The position numbers were made by a program, and so were the translations under genes. Shown here one piece after another: positions 1-13,164 of a DNA stretch of 64,000 bases (within the stretch, counting starts at the first letter, position 1; every line of letters begins with the position of its first letter). Under the pieces are notes generated by a model, which did not search any database, was not told where the DNA came from, and was given only the letters and a program-made list of their open reading frames with translations. The stretch lies in assembly GCA_024752435.1 (NCBI GenBank), contig CP103026.1, forward strand, positions 1,674,001 to 1,738,000, given 5' to 3'. The stretch is from Allantophomopsis cytisporea (taxonomy: Eukaryota > Ascomycota > Leotiomycetes > Phacidiales > Phacidiaceae).

Positions 1-3000
1 CGCAAGTGGCGGCGCAGAATGTATGCCTTTCAGGCACAGTAAAAATGCCTGCAGGACCCTCTTTCCTATGGATCAGAACCCTCGACTGTATGCAGGCTAA
101 AACCAATCCCCAGCCCCCGATATCCCCATAAACGCCGCTGTGTGGATGTGATTCAACGTGGACTTTGGGCAAAATCCGCTCGACTCTCGCTGGTGCTCTC
201 TCTCTCTCCCGCTTTCCGTCTGCGCCTGTGTGCTCCGTCTGTGCACTGAAAGCGTGAGGAGCGCGCCGTGCAGTGGTAGCCGAAGTGACCAATGATAAAT
301 TGAGAATACTGTACATCATTAAAGAATCTGGTTACGAATTTGGGGCTGGAAGTATGAATATGGATCACCAGATGGATATAACCATGCGCTGTTTTGGTTT
401 ACTATTGGCTAGAATGCTGTTAGAGTGTGAATATAGATGTTACAGCAGATTGCATACATACTTCGTGGATAACTTTGGTTTCTGGGTTACTGAATGAAGA
501 TAGCTTTGAAATATTGCTGCTTGAGGAAAGGTATTGATATCAAAACTCTTAGCCAATGTAGATAGAGCTGAAAGAATACGTACGGAGAAGAACGCCTGGG
601 GAGAAACGTGGGTGCACGCCATAACAGCTAAGGGCCTCAATGCCATGCTCCACACGACATCCAAATGCAAGCCATCTTCACCTCCCACAAGCCCGTCGTC
701 TCAAACACATCTGGCTTTTCCACTTTGCATCGCCGATGACCCCGAATCCTGCGAGGAAATCCCCCGAAGTTGTCCGTACGAAACATCTCGACTGACCTAT
801 CCAGAGAACAGAAGGGAACTCATGCTCACAACACTTACTACGTAGGTAAGTATTGATTGGTATGGAGAGTGTACTGTAGCGGCATGCACCACCGCCCTAT
901 GGCTCTCCATCATGATCCTGTAAGTACCGCAAGTGCGCAACTAAATAGAGCTCCAGCAAGCTAGCCACGGCCAAACGCCAACATTTCAGCGCTCCGGAAG
1001 TTAGAGACGTCTTTGGCGCAGAATCGAGCTCGTAGATTGGCGTGCTCGCTACTTACAAAGCAGTCGTTCAAGGTTCCTATTCGTGGTTTGTTACGAGGTG
1101 GACACTAGAATAGGGACGAGGTGGTTGTGGGCGCGATTATTGAGTACCTGGTATATCATTCACGATACAAGAGCTGAAGATGCAACTACACTAGGAAAGA
1201 TACGAGGAGAGCGAAGGCGTGGGGGGTAGATGGAACTGGACATCACATGTAACGTTTGTGGCAAGGCAGACAGGAAATCGTAATGATACGAGGAACTGAA
1301 TATGAGATTGGTACTTGTGATAAGTATGAGTATTATTCAACACATATAGAGATAGAGATACAGCACGAAAGGACCAGATACCTGGGAGGCATGGGGCGTC
1401 TAAGCCGTCTAGACGTACCAGTCATGGGTGTGGTGAATACATGGTGACCTACGCGGAGTCCGACTCCAGCACCCAGCACCTTTGACGACAACCACCACCA
1501 TCATCACCTGATATTAAAATCCCATTTGATTGTTCCTAATAACACCTTATCGTACTGAAGTACATCGTGACTCTCCACTCACTTCCAAGCCTCTTTCATC
1601 AAGAGCGGTACGTACAATATCTCCGTGGAGATTTCCCGCAGGCGTGAAAACTCCGCAAAAAAGCCACTCCCTTTTCCCTTTCTAGATATCTTTCCACCCA
1701 TCCACCGCTATGGCGGGAGGAGGATGTTAAAAAGCGCATGGAGATGAGGAGGAGGTATATGATGAAGGAAGATTAAGTTCCATCGTGATCAATTCTTAGC
1801 AGCCACGGATAAGAGTCACGATAAGACAGTAGAGGATAGGATAGGATATTTCGACTCCCTGCAACAATATCGAAGTTTTGTTTCCCGGCCCGAGCTCAAG
1901 CCCATGAAGAACCATGACATCAAGTTCAGGGCTAGAAATCCATCAATGCTCAAAATTCTTCAGCTCTTCAATTCGAGCTCCATATGAATGAAAGTGCACT
2001 TGATTTGAAACCGCAGATTAATTCACTCAGCCGATCGGATCAGATACCCCAAAATACAGAACAAAGCCCAAACTATACGCTACCCAGTCAGTACAGCTTT
2101 GATTGGTCAATTTGGCATCAATAATACACCGCGACCACTCTCGCCTCCAAAGTCATATCCATGCTGCTTTTGTGGCTACCAAAAGCACGGGGGCGCAGGC
2201 AGTACTTGGGATTTAGGTGATCTAGTTGCGCCGGACAATATTTTGACATACAGAGAAGACGCCAGCCGAGTCCATTGTAGGCCAAGCTTTTCACGAACTC
2301 CAAGCCTCAAGAGCTATTCTCGGCGCGCCTACGACTATAGTTTAAGAGCGCTCATTGATCGCTTTTGAGCCTTTGGCTGAGCTAGGGCAGAATTGACAGA
2401 TGGACCCATTGATTTTCTTCGCTTCAGTGCAGCGTGGACATGGAAAAAGTAAAGTTCACTTACCACCTACTTCATAATCCCAAGACCACCATCAAGGAGG
2501 AGAGTACTATTGTACGATAAAATAAGAGTTCGGCAGTTGTCCGCCACGATTTTCATCTATGAAGAGTGGCTTTTGGCGCCTTGGGTAAATTTCCCGTTGA
2601 TTGAAAATCAAGTAGAGCGCATACATCATATACCTACTTACCTACTTACTGACCTACTTACATACGCTGCCCATAGTTACGTGAATCAGGCAAACTCTAT
2701 TGTACTGGCAGAGCATCTTGAAAATATCGCGAGATCGACAATGGCTCGTCGGGTGCTTCCTAAGTTTTGTGACGGGCAACGTAGCGCATCCATTTGGAGA
2801 CAATATTCCATGGTGTAACTGCATCTTGGCAAGTGGGCTGTGGTACTTGGCCTTCACTCCCGTTCCTCGACCGGCTATTTCTGAAGCCCCAAAGGTCCGC
2901 CAAAATCCGAACATGCCAGGCTACACATGGCATCTTCGGATTTCCGATTTTTGTTGACATAAAGTACTACAGCTTCATACTCGCTGGTTGTACGTTGAAG

Positions 3001-6000
3001 GAATACCCCTTACAGAGCAATGAGCGAGGTGGCTTTCCATGCGGGAGACTCAGAATTCGGTAGTTGGGACGTTGTATACTTGATGTATTCGGCATTAACA
3101 GCCAAGTATGATATGCATGAACGTAGTTTCAACGTTTTCATCTGACCCCTTCAGAGATCCAGATTTCTAGATCTCAGGCATGAGATCAGCAATGAACAGG
3201 GCCTCAAGATATCTTGACATCTGTAGCGCAAAAACCTATGACCTACGTGAAGGGAAGGAATTCCGAGCGTCAGGAACAAATAACCGGCCGACTTCCGACT
3301 TCCGTTCCAGACATTGATCGCCGGACAGATTTCAATTCCAGTGGTTCCAGTGGGGGATCTACAGAGCTTCAGAAAGCTGATGCGCAGCAGCAGACCAGCC
3401 CGTGTCCTTCCGCTCGGCACGAATCACGACTCCAGCCCTGGAAGATCGACAGGATCGCTCAGAACCGGGTCCCATTCGTGGGGCCAGTGTGAATAACCAT
3501 AGGAATTTATACGAATAGAACTGGATTTGACGAGTGGGATCGAGAGGCACTAAATGCGACAGGTCGTGGCAAGCTCAAGGAAGAGCTGTGCGGATGCAAG
3601 CGGGAGCCGGTCGGATTCGGGACTCAATAGCCCGCAAGCGCGTTCGAGAGCGCGCCGTCTGAGGCATTTCTCGGTACTCGATGGCAGTCAATGACGGAGT
3701 GCCCTTAGTTTATGGGGAAATCTCCGTAGGGTTAGATGGCAACTTATGGGGTTTGACCTTCCTACTATCTGTTAATCTCTGGTACCCCGTTGGAGCTGGG
3801 GCACTTGAAGCTTGATTAATGGGCTCCTAGTATGAAGGTTGTGGAGAAAGGTTCATTGTGGATACAGACCATTTCGTTGTTTCCGGATCATGATGCTGCT
3901 GAGCATTCTATCTCGTGATACCTCTGTTCGGAAATTTGCGGCTGTTTCTGGGCACAAGACTCACATTGAGGATTCTGAGAATTGAGTGATCGTGAGGGTG
4001 GTTCTATCTGTAGATCTATGCTAGATCGTCGTGAGCTTGAATTGTGGAGTCGATGATATGGTATTCTAACTAAGGGAGAATAGTTTCTCATCAGTACTCA
4101 GGACCTACCTTGCCTCTGTTGAGTGAAGCCATGTGACTTCATATGAACTAAGGAGCATTACAAACATTGTAGGTCGCTATCAAAGGAGGTGAGTCGAATT
4201 CATGCGTTGACCGACATTGCAAAATATTCACCGCGGTGCAAATGGGCAATAGTGAGTATTTACAATAATCAAAGAGAGAAGAAAGGATGGGCGAAAAGGC
4301 GGGCAAAGAAGAAAATGCTTCATCAGCACATGATGACTCATGCCTGGATGTCGCATATATATCCCTGGCGTTTTGGTTGTACTGCTGCATAAGCAGACAA
4401 TGGCAAGCACATTCTCTCATGTGGATTGAATGCATCACCAGGCATCACAACATCAAGCACGACGTCAACGGACAACGACATCAATAGCTACATGAAATAA
4501 TCCAGAAGAGAAGAGAGGGATTTGCGCAGTCAATGTAACGTTGCTTATGAGAAAACAATGCCAGCACAGCAGCACACTCATTGAAAAGGAATTATATGAT
4601 ATTGTCAAGTATGTACCGTAATGTATATACCATGCCTTGTCATTGACAAGGGTGTTTACGACCTCAACCAAACTCCGACTTCACATATTCATACTGTAAA
4701 GTTGATTTCAAATGGTTCCACCTGCATAACTAAGCTCAGTCACCGTGCCGTTTCATCTCAGATCGGTTCAGAGCAGATATCGCCGAGTCAGCCTTTATCC
4801 GTACCGGCTCAAAAGTGTGTGCCGCCGAAAAGTGAGGTCAGCATAAGTTCACCGGCTTCCATCGGGAACACAAGAGTATGCCGGGCTCCATCAACCGTCA
4901 AAGACGAGCATCCTCCGTTCAGCATTCTAATCCGCGTTTAGACATATCTCGAGAAGCGCTTCTCGTTTAAGTGTCATAGACGGGCATGGCTGTACGTTGG
5001 AGTAAAGTATCGTACGTTTCATCTCAAGACTCACTGCTGCATCACGTCAATCACCGTCGTGAAGGAATCGTCTGCATGGGTCCGCGAGAGTGTAGCCCCC
5101 CGAGGAGAAGCATGAACTCAGAGGTCCGCAAGCGCTTTTTGCTCTGTACGAGGTTGCAAGCTACATGCACACAAGCAATCGAGAGATTGCAATCAATGTA
5201 TGGAAATATGTGTTGTGAGTAAGTTGGCATAGCCACGCTCACAGACCCCACAACCATACTACATACAGGCAGCCGACAGCAGGACCGTCTGATCGGCTGG
5301 CTACGGGCACACTTCGAGCTACTCGACGCGTGCTTCCTCTGCTGCTGGCTGCTCGTGCTGCAGCATTCTAGACCACTCTGCTCTCCACCACCGGTGGACG
5401 GGTCAGCACTCTATATCAGCCCTACAGCAAATCTTACGCCGTGACGGCCCCTCTTTCCCAACGGTAACGGCGTGATTATCCTCCAGCACGCACTTGGCCC
5501 GTGACCCCTGTGTGAGAGAGATAGAAATCTCACCATAGGGCTATGAGCGGAGTGAGATGGATGAGGTATCCAGAGATAGGGTACGTCAGGACGGCATAAG
5601 CTTGACGAGGACGTGTCTTTGAGTGAGCAAGATCGTTCACAGATGCCTGGGAACGCACGAGCTGAGATGTGCGTCGAAGGGCGCGGAGCTTGAATGCTTG
5701 ATTTGTGTCCGCTGCCTTTCCAAGACGCTGGGAAAGCTTGGGGGTATGAGACATGAGTATTGGTATGGGGCATTTTGAGACTGTTTACTTCGTGACTGGA
5801 TTATGACTTGATCCTGTCTCTAGGGGTTTGGGTTGATGATCTTGATACCCATGGATACTTTGATGCTCAGCGGAAACGGCGTCATGTTGTACGTGTATAC
5901 ACGAATAGAGAAAGTATCTTGAACAATTGGGGTCCACGGCGGGATTCCTTGGCAGGTACGTGCACATTTGTAGAAGGTACTTTACACATACGTGAATCAC

Positions 6001-7208
6001 ATTACGAGAATGTATGTACCTAGGCATACACTTCAGCCCCGAGGCACTCTGGATACTACCTGATCTACTGCGTATGTCTGCGGGACATTGCGTTTTCCGC
6101 CCCCAGAGTTTCACTGTACACATATCTACGCAGTATGGAAGGATTTTAGAAAATGCATGGAAGTGCAGAAGTCGCGACTTGAACTCCGCTTGGGTTGCAG
6201 GCATTCCGAATGCTCGGGGGAGTCGAGTCGAGCGCAGGTATGCAGACGTCCTTTCCCCCCCCATAATTTCCAGATCGAATGGCTGAAATTACCAGATTAG
6301 CCGTTAGACGGAACATGGGATACAATCACCGGAGTCCATTTGACATCAAATGTATGTACATCCATCCAATTGGGATTGTAATGCGAGGGTATTCTGTACT
6401 GTTTGTACTGCGTAGATGTTCCGCGCCGCACGCTAAGTTTTGCTGTGCCATACAATTCATATCCAAACACCCCCCCTTGGGGTTTCTGCCGCCCACTTGA
6501 GGTTATTTTTGGCAAGGCATCTACGAGGCGTTTTTATTTATGTCTACGGCGTAAATTCATATGAAAAGGAAGAAGAGAAGGGCAAATGTCATGGCTAATG
6601 CAAGTGTCCATCCAGTCTGGTTGCAACATGTGTGTATAGAATTCTGAGCAACTCCGGTAGATGGAGGATAATTATTAATGCACCCACTTTCAATGTAACT
6701 GAAGATACACAGCTGATTACGAGAAATGCTTACATATCCTCTTTTTTTCTTCTTCCCTTTCTATCTATCTTACTTAGCAAGCAGCGTGCAAGTGCCGTGA
6801 TGCGATATCACAAGGCTGACAATTCCCCGTTGTTCCCAGTGTTCTGGGGCGACATGGATTCGAGGACGGATCGAAAAGAGGCTGGATCGCAGATGTGGGC
6901 TGGGGGTGGAGAGCATAAAGTTTTGTTGCTTGGCAACCTTTACATTTTCAAGATGAGATTAATTTTGACATGTTCACCGGTAGAATGGGGGACAATAGCG
7001 GTGGGGTCTATGGCTCTGACCGTTGTAAAAGAGCGGATGGACCAATGACGGAGGTTGCTGAGATACAGATGGACAAGTTTATACCGTCGGTGGCAGCGGT
7101 GCGAGCGGTATGCAGGTCGAGGTAGAAGAGGGTATGAGTGAGCTTGGCATGCGTACACCCTCGTTTCTTGGGAAGACTGAATTACCATATGCAGCAATCG
7201 GTATCTTG

Positions 7209-7377
7209 AGGTGTGAGTGAGTGAGTGAGTGTGCGTGTATGGATGTGTATGTATGTATGTTGTATGTATGTTGTATGTATGTATTTCCTACAGTCTGTAT
7301 GTGTGGAAGATGGATGTGGGAGATGGGTGTGGGTGATGGATGTGGATGTGGATGTGGATGTGGATGTGGATGTGGAT
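7209..7377. repeat. Microsatellite cluster: (GTGA)n, (TATG)n, (GGATGT)n
   Basis: Three simple repeats follow one another. GTGA units lie at about 7211-7231, TATG/TTGTATG units at about 7240-7282, and GGATGT hexamers at about 7336-7377. The minus strand of the last block reads as His-Pro repeats, which is a by-product of the hexamer and not a gene. Confidence 0.9.
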
Positions 7378-7594
7378 GATAAAGTGAGTGTTGGTGTGCC
7401 ATACCTAGCAAGCATTTGACATAGGTAGACAAGAGAGCGCCAGGAGTAGAGGGGGTAAAGAGGAGGGTGAGTGAACATCAACATACATTAGTAATGATGA
7501 GTAGCACGAGAATGAACATGGGGATAAGGTGGACATAAGGATAAGGGCGGTCATGTCGAGGGGTGATACAAACAGCACAGCACACTGGCTACTC

Positions 7595-7769
7595 ACTTAG
7601 TCAGTCACTCACTCACTCACTCATTCACTCACTTAGTCAGTCAGTCACTCACTCACTCACTCACTCACTCACTCACTCACTCACTCACTCACTCACTCAC
7701 TCACTCACTCACTCACTCACTCACTCACTCACTCACTCACTCACTCACTCACTCACTCACTCACTCACT
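7595..7769. repeat. (TCAC)n tetranucleotide microsatellite
   Basis: An almost perfect run of TCAC units, uninterrupted from about 7645 to 7769 and interrupted (TTAG, CAGT) before that. It is the reverse complement of the GTGA run about 400 bases upstream, so the two could pair as an imperfect inverted repeat. The long Thr-His-Ser-Leu reading frame through it is a repeat artefact. Confidence 0.95.
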
Positions 7770-8593
7770 GAAACAAGCACAATCACACATGTGTAGCTCA
7801 TGTATGTACATATCTCAAAAATCCCTTATCCATATGGAGTACATGCGAAGCAACACACCCCTGGCTGCTTGCTCTGAATATACGCATGCAAGAGTCATGA
7901 TTGTTGATGATGATGGTGGTGTACCTATGATGAAGTGTGTTTGGCTTGAGGTTCAGTATCAGAGTTCAAGGTCAGTAAGGCTGAAGGGAAGAAGAGACCC
8001 ATCATGCACGATGGCGCGTTGAAAGGTGTGGTGTACCGGGCTGGCCGACCCCCTCTCGCGTGGCCCCTCTGGTCTGTCGTTGTAAGGGCGTCGAAAGCCT
8101 GTTGATGGTCGAATAGCTCACTCACCGTCGAAAGACGTTGCGCTTCAAGGGTCCAGGCAAGCTATGAGCAGTGTCATTGGTCACATCCCTCGCAAACCCC
8201 AGCTTCTGCAGGAATGCGCAGGGGGTTGGATCGGTGAAGGCTCTGTGCCCGCAAACATATGAATATGCATGGCCAGATCAAACAGATTCCGACAAAGTCC
8301 TTGGGCTCGTATGACGCTGCAGGGGATGAAGGCATGTTGCAGGGTAGGAAGGGCAAAAGAGGGAACCGGCACTCTGTTTTTGGTTCTTGGATGGCTTTCC
8401 TGATGCTTTTTGATTCTTTTTGGGTTTTTTCACTTGGGAGGAACTTGCAGAAGAGGTGCGTAAGTGTGACATCCGCCTTGTCTCTTCCTGGTGCCATACA
8501 ACGAGACACCCATACTACAAATGACTGCCCACATGTACAAGGTACGCAAGTGACCATGGTAGCGATTCCAGCTCCTCCAACCACCATCAACTG

Positions 8594-8657
8594 GGGGGTT
8601 TTTTTTCTTTTTTTTTTTCAAATGGTTTTTTTATTTTTGTTTTATTTTTTTATTTTA
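8594..8657. repeat. T-rich low-complexity tract
   Basis: Runs of T broken by single C, A or G. It creates Phe- or Lys-rich reading frames on the two strands that should not be taken for genes. Confidence 0.85.
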
Positions 8658-11600
8658 AAAGCGGCCTCTTTTTATACGAACACACTACCTACATACTGCA
8701 TATACTACACATGCTGCACAGACTTCATTAAAAAGCCGGGGTCGCTGGCCAGGGCACGGGGATCATTCAAAGCTAAACTCTCATTGTACCGTACCACATA
8801 CTTCATGCATTGCACAAGGCAGAATCTCAAAGAGACGACAGGACCATGATGGACACGCAGGCCACGCAGGGCACACAGGGCTTTCTTTTTCATCTGTACG
8901 CAAAGTCAGTCTTCTCGAACATGCTTGCTGGCTGGCAAGGAACACTCGACTTGGGGTGGGGCTGAAAGGCAAAATTGTTCCAAGACTACCACCCAGAAAT
9001 CCGTCACGTTCTGTCAGGAGCATACGATTGCATCGGTCTTTTACTTGGCCGGTGGTCATTTACTCCGGAGAAATCTAAATTGTGAAAAAAGATGCGTTGT
9101 CGAATATCGAAATTGTACATACACAGGTACATCATTACGAAGCACATACACAAAGTAAAACCTCACACCGAGAGCTACTCCTTTGGGCGATCTTGAATCG
9201 GCTCCTGGTATCGAGGATCGAGAGATTGAATATACCTTGCCATGTATGTGTCTTGCTACGACACTACGGCTGTGGGGAATTGGGGCGATGAAGAATCTCT
9301 GAATGGGGCATACACTTCGTCGCAATGATTCAGATCCCCATTTTAAAAGGCAATAGAGCGATAACAGAGCCTCAATCGTACCTTTTTGGGGGGTGTAAAA
9401 GTGAGCGAGAGGACTCAGACCTTGAACTCAACTGTACCATGCCGTCGGGCCCTTCGTTTCTTTCGGAGGAGTCGGTGTCTATCAGTAACACCGCGTCCGT
9501 TAAAGCACAAGCTACCCAGTGACAGCGTCAGTTGACAACCTTTTGCTTTGCACGAGAGAGAGAATAACCCGGCCGGGACACATCAACATAGCCTTGCAAT
9601 GCGATGCTACTATCAACAACAACCAGAGACAGCCCCTTCACGCAAGAGAAGCAGATTAACTGTGACGATATTGCAGGAACGGCATCCCGTATCTTTCTTG
9701 ATTTACCAGGTAGCTACTAGCTACCTTGCTGCTGTACTGTTTAATGAAATGACAATCATGTATCATCATCCATCATAGGTAAGGTAGATTCGATACATAC
9801 AGTCCGCACACCGCACCACAAAAAAGCCATACTACTTTACTCACTACCAGTGCGACTGTACCTCCCCTGCCTATCATTATTATGGATGTCAATTTGTGGC
9901 TCAGCCATCATCATACGGGAAGGGAGGGATTGGATTGAATGCGGAATGGGGAATAGGGAAATAATTTGACAGTGAGGTTAAGGGTCCATGGATTTAAAAT
10001 GATCTGTGCCGTTCAGCACGAATTGTGTGTAGGTTATCATCAATCATCAATCAAGTCTTCATTTTAGCTTTCTGAGAGGGAAAATAAGGTAGTACGTCAA
10101 GCACATGTAATTAAAACATCCCTTTCCAAATACTTGATCCAAATATTCTGCAACCAAAAAGAACACGAGAAGATCAGGTGTACGCAATACGCAGTAGGGC
10201 TGTTCTGTATTTGATATTATTTTACTAATCAAACTCTCATATCCTTGAAAGATCCGGGTGAGATGCCTCGGAATAATATGTCGTGAGAAGAGAGAAGAGT
10301 TATGAGATGACTGATCCGTCCGTCGGCCAAGCCATACAAGAAGAAATGAGGGGTCCAAGATCGGAGCATTTGATTGTTGGACTTTACTTCTTCGTTTAAC
10401 TTATGGTGCCGAGAGTCGAAGTGAAAGTCTCCGCTGGGCGCCAAGCCCAAGCCGAGCTCGAGTTCGAGGTTCCTCCTGCACTGCAGACATCACACACAAC
10501 ACAGCACAACACAACACAACACAGACACGGAAGCGACTTGCTGCACGATGGAACGAAAGGAGAAAGCAAATGGAAAAAGGGAAAAAACCGAGAATGTTGC
10601 CTTGAGATGAGTCAATAACTTTGTGCTGCAATCCGCATCCGAACATATCTCCGCTACTCTATTCGAAAGGTTTGAAGAAAGACTGGGTGAAACTGTGTAG
10701 GTATGATGTCGAGAGCGAGCTCGTTCCAGTCATTGACCTGACTGACTAAACTACGCTCCTAATTCCGTGAACTCGTGATGCTTGATTAGAAAGCAATGGC
10801 ATCACTGCTCCCTCGTTCTTCCATCCTCCAATGAGGCCCCGTACCTGTGTTGACAACTCTCTCTCTCCCAAAGTACGGAACTTGGTATCTCACTTACTCA
10901 CTCTGGCATGGGGGAACGGAATTTCACAATCCCCCGACTCAAGCGGCCTCGCACTCTTCAATCTCTCCATATCCGCAGTCTACGACGTAGGGGAACACAT
11001 GATGGGATATGTGCTACTCATACAGCACCATTGATACTGTCTAGCAATTCTTGATACTTATAACGGACGAGTATGGATGACGGATTGATATTTTGGATGC
11101 GTTCACTCACCTGTTTCACTATATCGAATCGTTGTCCTTGTGGTCGAGAGAACTGGCTTTGTGTATGTATCATCGCCTCCAAAAAGGAATCAACGGATTT
11201 GAGATATTCTGCTGTTCATCCCGAATTATTGCACGCCCTCCCTCCCCCTGAAATGCCATCATGACCTGCGTGAATCACAAGCACCCGAGAAAATCTCTTG
11301 CTTTTTTCATAGTCCTCAAGCAGATATCTTGCATGGGAGATATCATTTTCCCCCTTCGTGTTGTGTTTGTCACGGCAAGAATTTCCATTGGTACCGCAAT
11401 AGGCAAATATCTCGCGCATGGAAAAGTCCACCACCCCCTCCCCCATCAATTGATGGCCCTTCTATCCATGCCTTCACACCTCCTCCACACTTCATAACTC
11501 TCTGGATTTGATATTCTACTTTATTTGACTTTTACTTGCCCCGAACTCCGTATCCTCTCCTTCCGTGCATGCAATCGCCCTCAAGCAATTGGCCCCATAT

Positions 11601-13129
11601 AATTTGCGTCTTGATCGCCCGATCATGATGAATCAATCCTTGAAAGAGATCAGGTCCATGGAATCTCCTCGGCCATCAAACAAGCCATCTCATATGCTTC
11701 TCAATACGAAGAACAATACCGGATAGAAAATCTTCCATCGGCCCGCTCGGAACAGGTAGACAGGTACATACAATGTACTTACATCAAGTTAGTAGATAGA
11801 GGTACATCACGCCCTTCGAAGCTGTACCCTTGAAGTACCCATACAAAAGACTGGCCCCGCCAGCAAAGCCAGCGAATAGGAACCCAGCCCTCATCTAAAC
11901 GTATCTTGTCTGTATCTTGTATTCAATAGCGAAAGCCCTCCATGTCCTTGAAGAATGCCACCCCAGCGGCCAAGCTGCACAAGGTCGTGTGGATACAGCA
12001 GCTGGCGCATGGCAGACACTGACACACAGATATGGCACTGTACTGGTACAGCGCGTTGGCGTCTCGTTTCACTCCATACACATTCGCTGGGGGGGTTACG
12101 ACACACCGGAATCTTGATGGGATGGGCGGACGTGATTGGCTCCCTCGTTTATACAATTGACCTCCAGGGTTGTGGCTTTTAGGTACATTCATGCTCTGCG
12201 GCGCAATGTCTTGCCAGGCAGCGGGTGTGGGGTCGAGAAACTCGATCAATATTGAGGGGTGGTTGATGCATTGTGGCCCCTCATACCCTTTCAACGGCTT
12301 GCTTTGCTTCCTTGGGATCCACTGCTCTGTAAAGTATGAACTACCTGCTGTATTGGAGCTCGGTGGCAAGGCATTCGAACCTTAGTAGCATCGTGAGTGA
12401 CGAGGGCAATGGTGGAGATGGGGCTGGACGAGGAGGAGCATATCCTCGCAGGCTGTTTTTCTGAGAGATCGTCTTGTCTTGTCATGGCCTGACCTGACCT
12501 GACCTGCAATGACCAGTCTGAAAATCCATATAGGCACTCAGGCAGGATTCTATTCAATGATCCCCCGAATCACACCTCCTACTACCTCCCAATGCCATGT
12601 CCAGCCGGGTCTGCTCTGAAGATCTTCTCTGGGATATTGGGCAAATGTCGCACGACAAGACGAATCAGGCACTGGATCTGTACCTTAGGCAGCATCACAC
12701 ACTACCATACCTTACCTACCTCAGGTATTGTCGCCTCTTATCAAATCCCAGTCAAATCACTATCATATTCATCCTTCGTAAGTACCATCTTGAATACCAC
12801 TAAACTGAAGCACGAGAATCCTCCCAGATCAAGGCGCCGCCCACTGAAATGTCAAGTCCAAGCCATGGCTGCCATTCCCACCGCCCTAGCCCCCTCCTCC
12901 CCATCTAGAGAAGGCATCCAACTGACCAACGCGCTTCTTGCCCCCCCCCAATTCGTCTCGTCTTGACCTATCGTGCCTATATCGTTTCGTTCGTCCGCGC
13001 CAATGGCGCCGTGAATCAAGACATACTTTCATCCTCAATCCACCTGAATGGAGTATGCATGGCGCTATCGGAGGCATATGCTTCTTACAATTTGACCGTC
13101 ATCCGCCTCCGTAGGGCTGCTGGGGGTGA

Positions 13130-13133
13130 GGGG

Positions 13134-13157
<24 letters not shown>
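13130..13157. repeat. (GA)n dinucleotide microsatellite
   Basis: About 13 consecutive GA units in non-coding sequence. Confidence 0.9.

Positions 13158-13164
<7 letters not shown>

Noticed and set aside
5785..6264. 159-codon minus-strand frame
   Set aside because: No domain, overlapped by equally long frames on the other strand, and within sequence of non-coding character.
7563..7796. Thr-His-Ser-Leu repeat protein
   Set aside because: It is the translation of the TCAC microsatellite.
8259..8849. 196-codon plus-strand open frame
   Set aside because: Its second half is Phe/Leu-rich only because of a T-rich tract. There is no domain, no splice context and no support on either side.
12340..12400. 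T-loop-like GGTTCGAATGCC on the minus strand, a possible tRNA
   Set aside because: The T stem does not pair properly and no acceptor stem, D arm or anticodon arm could be drawn around it.
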